A stretch of DNA of 20,113 nucleotides from Dysgonamonadaceae bacterium (GTDB taxonomy: Bacteria; Bacteroidota; Bacteroidia; Bacteroidales; Azobacteroidaceae). This document shows positions 14,799 to 20,113 of the stretch, one piece after another. A program made the translations under genes and the position numbers. The stretch spans positions 1-20,113 of the forward strand of contig JAITTA010000192.1 of assembly GCA_031287395.1 (NCBI GenBank), written 5' to 3'. Within the stretch, counting starts at the first letter, position 1; every line of letters begins with the position of its first letter. Below the pieces are notes generated by a model. That model saw only the letters and a program-made list of their open reading frames with translations. It made no database searches and was not told the DNA's origin.

Positions 14799-15875
14799 AT
14801 GAAGGATAATTATTGCGTAATCATGGGCGGCGGAATAGGAAGCCGCTTTTGGCCTTTCAGCCGGGAAACAATGCCGAAACAGTTTCTTGATTTTTTCGGA
14901 ACCGGAAGATCCCTCTTACAGCAAACTTTTGATCGTTTTAATCAAATTGTTCCTACCGAAAATATATTTATAGCAACCAACGAATTATACAAAGATTTGG
15001 TTAACAAGCAATTACCAGAATTAAAAGATGAACAGATCTTATTGGAACCCACAAGAAGAAATACCGCTCCATGTGTTGCTTACGCTTCTTACCGGATCCG
15101 TGCCATCAATCCCAATGCGAATATCGTCGTAACTCCTGCGGATCACCTGATTCTCCAGGAGCATCATTTTCTGAAAAATATTCAAACAGGATTGAATTTC
15201 GTAAGTAAATTTCCCTCATTACTCACACTCGGGGTAAAACCCAGCCGGCCTGAAACCGGTTATGGTTACATACAAACAGACGATGAAGGAAATGATCGGA
15301 TACAAAAAGTCAAGGCATTCACTGAAAAGCCCAATTATGAACTGGCCAAAGTTTTTTATGAAAGCGGAGAATTTTATTGGAATTCAGGAATTTTCGTATG
15401 GAATGTCAACGCCATTCTCGATGCATTCAATAAACACATCCCCGACATTACCACACGTTTCGACCAAGGGTTGGAAATTTTCAACACCGGAGACGAGAAA
15501 AATTTTATCAATGAAATCTATCCTTTACTTCAAAATATTTCCATAGATTACGGCGTCATGGAAAAAGCCGATAACGTTTACATGCTTGTTGCCGATTTCG
15601 GATGGTCGGACCTGGGAACATGGGGAGCTCTATTCGATTTATCGGAAAAAGACCATGAACACAATGCCATACTCAAATGTAAATCGGTGTTTTACGAAAG
15701 TAAAGACAATCTGGTAGCTCTTTCCGGAGAAAAACTGGCCGTGATACAAGGACTGGAAGATTATATCATTGCCGAATCGGATAATATCCTGTTGATTTGT
15801 AAAAAATCGGAAGAGCAACGAATCAAACAATTCGTAACCGATGTCAACATGAAATACGGAGATGAATTTGTATAA
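14799..15875 (+). CDS. manC: Mannose-1-phosphate guanylyltransferase
   Basis: This 358-residue enzyme converts mannose-1-phosphate and GTP into GDP-mannose, the precursor of mannose- and fucose-containing surface glycans. The nucleotidyltransferase signature is clear at residues 10-29: GGGIGSRFWPFSRETMPKQF, containing the GxGxRxxPxS and PKQF motifs. It is followed by EPTRRNTAPC, TPADHLI (metal-binding Asp), TGYGYI, FTEKPN, WNSGIFVW and DFGWSDLGTW, all typical of the GMP family. The length matches single-function GDP-mannose pyrophosphorylases; the C-terminal phosphomannose isomerase domain of bifunctional ManC/AlgA proteins is absent. It has its own promoter and is followed after 56 bases by the sugar-phosphate isomerase gene on the same strand. 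Cytoplasmic. Confidence 0.95.
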   Translation: MKDNYCVIMGGGIGSRFWPFSRETMPKQFLDFFGTGRSLLQQTFDRFNQIVPTENIFIATNELYKDLVNKQLPELKDEQILLEPTRRNTAPCVAYASYRIRAINPNANIVVTPADHLILQEHHFLKNIQTGLNFVSKFPSLLTLGVKPSRPETGYGYIQTDDEGNDRIQKVKAFTEKPNYELAKVFYESGEFYWNSGIFVWNVNAILDAFNKHIPDITTRFDQGLEIFNTGDEKNFINEIYPLLQNISIDYGVMEKADNVYMLVADFGWSDLGTWGALFDLSEKDHEHNAILKCKSVFYESKDNLVALSGEKLAVIQGLEDYIIAESDNILLICKKSEEQRIKQFVTDVNMKYGDEFV

Positions 15876-15894
15876 CTTTTTCAAAAGGAATACT

Positions 15895-15902
15895 TACTTT
15901 TG
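15895..15902 (+). promoter_or_regulatory. Candidate -7 element for the isomerase/kinase pair
   Basis: TACTTTTG, followed by CG, lies 29 bases before the isomerase ATG. The nearest upstream TTG (15868-15870) is 24 bases away, longer than usual, so this is a possible internal promoter. Read-through from manC is equally likely, since no terminator lies between the two genes. Confidence 0.45.
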
Positions 15903-15931
15903 CGTCCGTAATTAAATTTCAAAGTTATACT

Positions 15932-16540
15932 ATGACTGAAGATTTGAAAAATATTATCCGTAAAGAAGCGGATGCTATTTTGAATATTCCTTTGACAGAC
16001 GCCTACGAGACTGCCGTAAATCTGATTGTAAAACAAGTACATCACAAAAAAGGCAAACTGGTAACAAGCGGTATGGGAAAGGCCGGACAAATAGCTTCCA
16101 ATATAGCAACCACATTCAGTTCAACCGGAACAAGCGCTTGCTTTTTACATCCGAGCGAAGCTCAGCATGGAGATTTGGGTATCCTTCGTGAAAATGATCT
16201 GATGCTATTGATTTCCAATTCCGGAAAAACCCGCGAAATCATCGAGCTAATCGATTTGGCCCGGGTGCTTATTCCCGACATTCATTTTATCGTAATCACC
16301 AGTGATGAAAACAGTCCTTTATCGAAAGGCGCCGATGTTTGTCTGCTGACAGGAAACCCCCAAGAGGTTTGCGCCCTAGGATTGACCCCTACTACTTCTA
16401 CAACGGTAATGACGGTAATCGGAGATCTTCTGGTTGTCGAAACAATGAAAAAAATCGAGTTCAATGTATCGGACTATGCTAAACGCCATCACGGGGGGTA
16501 TTTAGGAACAATTTCCCGGGAACGACAAAACAAAGAATAG
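15932..16540 (+). CDS. Arabinose-5-phosphate isomerase, single SIS domain
   Basis: This 202-residue SIS-domain protein probably interconverts ribulose-5-phosphate and arabinose-5-phosphate, the first step toward Kdo for lipid A. Motifs characteristic of the KdsD/KpsF family are present: TSGMGKAGQIASNIATTFSS (45-64), FLHPSEAQHGDLG (71-83, with His79), SNSGKTREI (95-103), LTPTTSTTVMTVIGD (151-165), and HHGGYLG (186-192), where His186 aligns with the active-site His of the HPGG motif. The protein ends where the tandem CBS domains of E. coli KdsD would begin, so it is the short form known from some Bacteroides. The kinase gene starts 3 bases after its stop codon. Another SIS sugar-phosphate isomerase role is possible but less likely. 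Confidence 0.88.
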   Translation: MTEDLKNIIRKEADAILNIPLTDAYETAVNLIVKQVHHKKGKLVTSGMGKAGQIASNIATTFSSTGTSACFLHPSEAQHGDLGILRENDLMLLISNSGKTREIIELIDLARVLIPDIHFIVITSDENSPLSKGADVCLLTGNPQEVCALGLTPTTSTTVMTVIGDLLVVETMKKIEFNVSDYAKRHHGGYLGTISRERQNKE

Positions 16541-16543
16541 ATT

Positions 16544-17458
16544 ATGAGAAAAGTAATCGGTATCGGAGAAACAATTTACGACATTATTTTTAAAAATAAC
16601 CAACCCCTTAAAGCGGTTCCAGGAGGCTCTACCTTCAATTGCATGGTGTCCCTGGGACGATTAAATATTCCTGCGCTTTTTGTCAGTGAAACCGGAGACG
16701 ATAAAATCGGAAATATGATCAAAGAATTTATGAAAGACAATAATCTTTCAACCGAGTTTATTGATTTCTTCCGCGACGGAAGCTCTCCCATAGCACTCGC
16801 ATTTCTGGACGAGAAACATGACGCCGAATACATGTTTTACCGGAATTTTCCGAAAAAAAGATTGGATATTGATCTTCCAACCATTCAAACCGACGATATC
16901 CTTGTTTTTGGTTCTTATTTTGCACTAAATCCCCTGTTAAGGGATAAAGTATCGTCAATATTATTAAGTGCCTGTGACAAAGCTATAATCTACTATGACA
17001 TCAACTTCAGGAAGGCACATGCTTACGAACGGAATAAACTGATGGCTTCTTTCCTTGAAAACTTCGAGAATTCTACCATTATCCGCTGCTCGGAAGAAGA
17101 CCTGGAAACCTTGTATCCCGGCGAAAGCATCGAATCTGTTTACCACAACAGAATTTCTTTTTATTGCAAGAATTTTATCGTAACCAAAGGGAGTAAAGGG
17201 GTATATCTGAAAACGGCAACCATTGAAAAATCTTATTCTGTTGAACCTCTCGAACCCGTGAGTACAATTGGAGCCGGAGATAATTTCAACGCCGGAATTA
17301 TATATGGTTTAATGAAATACGGGTATTCTCGAGACGATATCAACCATTTAAAAGAAAAAGACTGGGATAAGCTCATTTCTTTAGGAATCCAATTTTCTTC
17401 CGAAGTGTGTATGTCAACCGATAATTATATTTCAGGAGATTCAATTATTTCACTTTGA
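16544..17458 (+). CDS. PfkB-family sugar kinase (fructokinase-like)
   Basis: This 304-residue kinase belongs to the ribokinase/PfkB family. The N-terminal substrate-binding signature is PGGSTFNCMVSLGRL (26-40), and the C-terminal ATP-site signature is TIGAGDNFNAGI, with catalytic base Asp246. The internal segments TGDDKIG, FGSYFALNP and IVTKGSKGVYL are also typical. It would phosphorylate a sugar with ATP in the cytoplasm; fructose or another furanose-form sugar is the usual substrate, but specificity cannot be read here. It begins 3 bases after the arabinose-5-phosphate isomerase stop, so the two are probably co-translated, which hints at a shared sugar-phosphate pathway. The 204 bases after it contain no terminator that I can see. 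Confidence 0.9.
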   Translation: MRKVIGIGETIYDIIFKNNQPLKAVPGGSTFNCMVSLGRLNIPALFVSETGDDKIGNMIKEFMKDNNLSTEFIDFFRDGSSPIALAFLDEKHDAEYMFYRNFPKKRLDIDLPTIQTDDILVFGSYFALNPLLRDKVSSILLSACDKAIIYYDINFRKAHAYERNKLMASFLENFENSTIIRCSEEDLETLYPGESIESVYHNRISFYCKNFIVTKGSKGVYLKTATIEKSYSVEPLEPVSTIGAGDNFNAGIIYGLMKYGYSRDDINHLKEKDWDKLISLGIQFSSEVCMSTDNYISGDSIISL

Positions 17459-17621
17459 ATCCTTTAATAATAAATAATGACGAGAGAACGGATTCGTGCA
17501 AGCCTTCACTGTACGCGACTTTGCTGACAGGAATTTAAAACTTCAGAGAAAATAAAATTCATTTTCAGGCACAAAAATAAACGTTTTTTCCAACAAACAG
17601 GATGATCTGTGCAAAATGCTG

Positions 17622-17629
17622 TATATTTG
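17622..17629 (+). promoter_or_regulatory. Candidate -7 element for the calcium ATPase gene
   Basis: TATATTTG matches TAnnTTTG and lies 33 bases before the ATG at 17663. No TTG is found about 20 bases upstream, so the match rests on one element. Confidence 0.45.
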
Positions 17630-17662
17630 TCATTCTAAAAAAGGCTGTAAAACTCATAACTT

Positions 17663-20113
17663 ATGTCTACTGAAACTACTTATTACAATCTAACAATCAT
17701 CCAAGTAGCTGAAAAACTCAACACTTCTCCGGAAAACGGACTGAGTAAAGAAGAAGCTAAAAAAAGGCTTGTAATCTATGGTTACAACGAATTCGAAAAA
17801 AAGAAAAAGAAAGGAATTTTTTACAGGTTCATGCAGCAATTCAAAAGTTTCATGATTATTGTACTCCTGATAGCTGCTATTATATCCGGAATTGTCGGAT
17901 ACATGCACGGAGAAGGTTTCACCGATGCAATAATTATTCTATTCATTGTAATCCTGAATGCTGTTATCGGAACAGTTCAGGAAACAAAAGCCGAACAGTC
18001 GCTTGAAGCCCTGGAAAAAATGTCCGCTCCACATTGCAAAGTCACCCGGGACGGACAGACGGAAATCATCGAATCCCGCGAATTAGTCCCCGGAGACCTT
18101 GTTACTTTGGATACAGGAGATTCTATCCCGGCCGATCTGCGTCTCATCGAAGCGATCAATCTGAAGATACAGGATTCCGCATTGACAGGGGAATCTGTCC
18201 CGGAAGAAAAATTTACGGAAGTAATCGAACAGGAGAATGTCCCCTTAGGAGATCGGGACAACCTTGGGTTTTCTTCAAGTATAGTGACTTACGGACGGGG
18301 TAAAGGAATTGTAACCGGTACCGGAATGAATACGGAAGTCGGTAAGATTGCCGCTATGATTCAATCGGCGCCCGAAACTCAAACACCTTTACAGGAAAAA
18401 TTGGATAAACTCGGTAAATTCTTGGGAATAGGGGCCTTGATTATTTGCATCATTTTATTTATTGTCGGCGTCCTTTACGGTAAAAATATGATGGATATGT
18501 TCATGACTGCTGTGAGTCTGGCAGCTGCCGCTATTCCCGAAGGATTACCAGCAGTTTCAACTATTGTTTTAGCTGTAGGAGTACAACGCCTGGTGAAGAA
18601 AAATGCTATCGTACGAACACTCCCTGCCGTTGAAACTCTTGGGAGCACTACAGTTATCTGTTCCGACAAAACCGGAACATTGACACAGAACCGGATGACT
18701 GTTGTTAAAATTTACGTCAACGGGTCTATTCTGGATATTTCCAAAGAAACCGGAGAAAGTAATAATGAAACCGATGCTTTATGGAGATCTTCAATTCTGG
18801 CAAACGATGCCAAACTAAGCTACGATCACAATTCATGGAAAACATTAGGAGATCCGACAGAAACCGCTTTACTGGATGGCGGAATTAAATACCGGCTAAT
18901 TAAGGGCGAATTGGAATCGAAATTTCCCAGAGTTGCTGAAATTCCGTTCGACTCGGAACGGAAAATGATGACTACAGTCAACAAAGATGAAAACGGAAGC
19001 CTGAATATTTATACCAAGGGAGGGCTTGATGAAGTTTTGAGCTGTTGTGATCATATTCTTATAAATGGCCAGGTAAAAGCTTTGACGGAAGAGATGAAGA
19101 CGGAAATCCGGAAAGCCAATACGGATATGGCTGAAAAAGCCCTTCGCGTATTGGCTTCTGCAATGAAAAAAATCCCGGAACTTCCGGATAAAGTCGCACC
19201 TTCCACATTGGAAAAAAATCTGATTTTCATCGGGATGTTGGGTATGATTGATCCTCCACGGGAAGAAGTGAAAGAAGCCGTTGAAAAATGCCGGACTGCA
19301 GGAATCAAGCCTGTGATGATTACAGGAGATCATAAAATCACAGCTAAAGCAATTGCCATGGATCTCGGAATCCTGAATCCGGGAGAAGAATCCCGGACAG
19401 GAGCCGATGTTGAACAAATGCCGGATGATGAATTGTTGAAAAACATCCATTCCATCGCGGTATATGCACGTGTATCTCCCGAAGATAAAGTACGTATCGT
19501 AAAAGCATTCCAACAGTCCGGGGAAATAGTGGCAATGACGGGTGATGGAGTAAACGACGCTCCGGCACTTAAATTGGCCGATATCGGTTGCGCTATGGGT
19601 ATTACCGGAACCGATGTTTCAAAAGAAGCTGCCGACATCGTCTTAACCGATGATAATTTCGCTACTGTAGTAACTGCAGTGGAGGAAGGAAGACGCATTT
19701 ATAACAATATCCTGAAAGCCATTCAGTTCATGTTATCCACCAACATCGGAGAAATTGTCGTGTTGTTTCTGGCAGTATTGGTAAACTGGGTTTCTCCACT
19801 ATTACCAATTCATATCCTTTGGATCAATCTGGTGACCGACAGCTTGCCGGCTTTATCCTTAAGTGTTGATCCGGCAGATTCGGACATAATGAAACGCAAG
19901 CCGGTCGATTCCAAACAGGCGATTATGAATAAAGTATTTGCAACCAGGATTTTCCTTCAGGGAACAATGATTGGAATATTGTCATTAACTGCTTATGTGA
20001 TTGGAATGTACACTTCAAATGATGTTCGGAATCTTGGATTCACGGATTTTATAAGTCAGATGTCATCTTTACCGAATGTGATGGCCGCTCAAACCATGAC
20101 ATTTGCAGTACTG
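17663..20113 (+). CDS. P-type calcium-transporting ATPase (P2 type), 3' end outside window
   Basis: This partial gene shows 817 codons from an ATG at 17663 to the right edge without a stop. It resembles SERCA/PMCA-like pumps. The visible order is a cation-ATPase N-terminus, the actuator motif TGES (175-178), the phosphorylation site DKTGT (Asp335), nucleotide-binding KGG (452-454), MITGDH, and the hinge motif TGDGVNDAP (626-634). Ion-site residues match SERCA positions: PEGL in M4 (Glu293), STNIGE in M5 (Asn694, Glu697), NLVTD in M6 (Asn722, Thr725, Asp726). This supports calcium export from the cytoplasm across the inner membrane, driven by ATP. The deciding M8 position lies a few residues beyond the window. 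KGG replaces the commoner KGA. A -7-like element lies upstream, so it is probably its own transcription unit. Confidence 0.93.
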   Translation, partial: MSTETTYYNLTIIQVAEKLNTSPENGLSKEEAKKRLVIYGYNEFEKKKKKGIFYRFMQQFKSFMIIVLLIAAIISGIVGYMHGEGFTDAIIILFIVILNAVIGTVQETKAEQSLEALEKMSAPHCKVTRDGQTEIIESRELVPGDLVTLDTGDSIPADLRLIEAINLKIQDSALTGESVPEEKFTEVIEQENVPLGDRDNLGFSSSIVTYGRGKGIVTGTGMNTEVGKIAAMIQSAPETQTPLQEKLDKLGKFLGIGALIICIILFIVGVLYGKNMMDMFMTAVSLAAAAIPEGLPAVSTIVLAVGVQRLVKKNAIVRTLPAVETLGSTTVICSDKTGTLTQNRMTVVKIYVNGSILDISKETGESNNETDALWRSSILANDAKLSYDHNSWKTLGDPTETALLDGGIKYRLIKGELESKFPRVAEIPFDSERKMMTTVNKDENGSLNIYTKGGLDEVLSCCDHILINGQVKALTEEMKTEIRKANTDMAEKALRVLASAMKKIPELPDKVAPSTLEKNLIFIGMLGMIDPPREEVKEAVEKCRTAGIKPVMITGDHKITAKAIAMDLGILNPGEESRTGADVEQMPDDELLKNIHSIAVYARVSPEDKVRIVKAFQQSGEIVAMTGDGVNDAPALKLADIGCAMGITGTDVSKEAADIVLTDDNFATVVTAVEEGRRIYNNILKAIQFMLSTNIGEIVVLFLAVLVNWVSPLLPIHILWINLVTDSLPALSLSVDPADSDIMKRKPVDSKQAIMNKVFATRIFLQGTMIGILSLTAYVIGMYTSNDVRNLGFTDFISQMSSLPNVMAAQTMTFAVL

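Noticed and set aside
17459..17662. The 204-base gap between the PfkB kinase and the calcium ATPase as a possible RNA gene or riboswitch
   Set aside because: I see no convincing stem-loops, tRNA features or terminator, only an isolated TATATTTG element near the ATPase start.
18896..19513. A 205-codon minus-strand open frame inside the calcium ATPase gene
   Set aside because: It is rich in His, Phe and Cys, as antisense frames of this coding bias usually are, and the sense frame is unambiguous.

Overview
The window looks like a chromosomal segment from a member of the Bacteroidota, probably order Bacteroidales. The evidence is a SusC/SusD pair with a FecR-type anti-sigma factor and an ECF sigma factor, a six-domain ribosomal protein S1, a PorE-like lipoprotein of the type IX secretion type, and repeated Bacteroidetes-type promoters (TTG, about 20 bp, TAnnTTTG). 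No mobile element, CRISPR array, tRNA or rRNA was found. No gene-free stretch exceeds about 260 bases.

Layout. Positions 1-883 (minus strand) hold two adjacent alkylation-repair genes: an ogt-like methyltransferase and, 8 bases downstream, an Ada-like gene cut by the window edge. Positions 1049-3229 hold rpsA with its own promoter and a strong terminator. Positions 3347-5323 encode a TPR / beta-propeller / CRD / OmpA lipoprotein with the architecture of PorE. It ends at a hairpin (5367-5409) shared with the convergent operon.

Positions 5424-14644 form a Sus-like nutrient-uptake locus. On the minus strand, in transcription order, come fecR (anti-sigma), susC with an STN signalling domain, susD, a DUF3823-like lipoprotein, and an exported mandelate-racemase-type enolase-superfamily enzyme. 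The ECF sigma gene diverges from fecR. Between fecR and susC, on the opposite (plus) strand, a promoter-like element overlaps the susC start codon. About 90 bases further on lies a perfect 12-bp hairpin followed by a T run. Together they describe a candidate antisense sRNA of about 110 nt, in the arrangement known for DonS-type PUL-repressing RNAs of Bacteroides. This is the most interesting item here. The locus encodes no glycoside hydrolase or lyase, so its cargo may be a small sugar acid or similar molecule rather than a polysaccharide. That is an inference.

Positions 14740-17458 hold a sugar-nucleotide and Kdo-precursor group: mannose-1-phosphate guanylyltransferase, a single-domain arabinose-5-phosphate isomerase, and a PfkB-family sugar kinase. 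From 17663 to the right edge lies a P-type calcium-transporting ATPase, truncated by the window.

Likely logic: the outer-membrane SusC senses or imports a ligand, its STN domain signals to FecR, and the sigma factor is released to transcribe susC-susD-DUF3823-enolase. The antisense RNA would set a repressive threshold on susC. The flanking genes are mostly housekeeping or cell-envelope functions.
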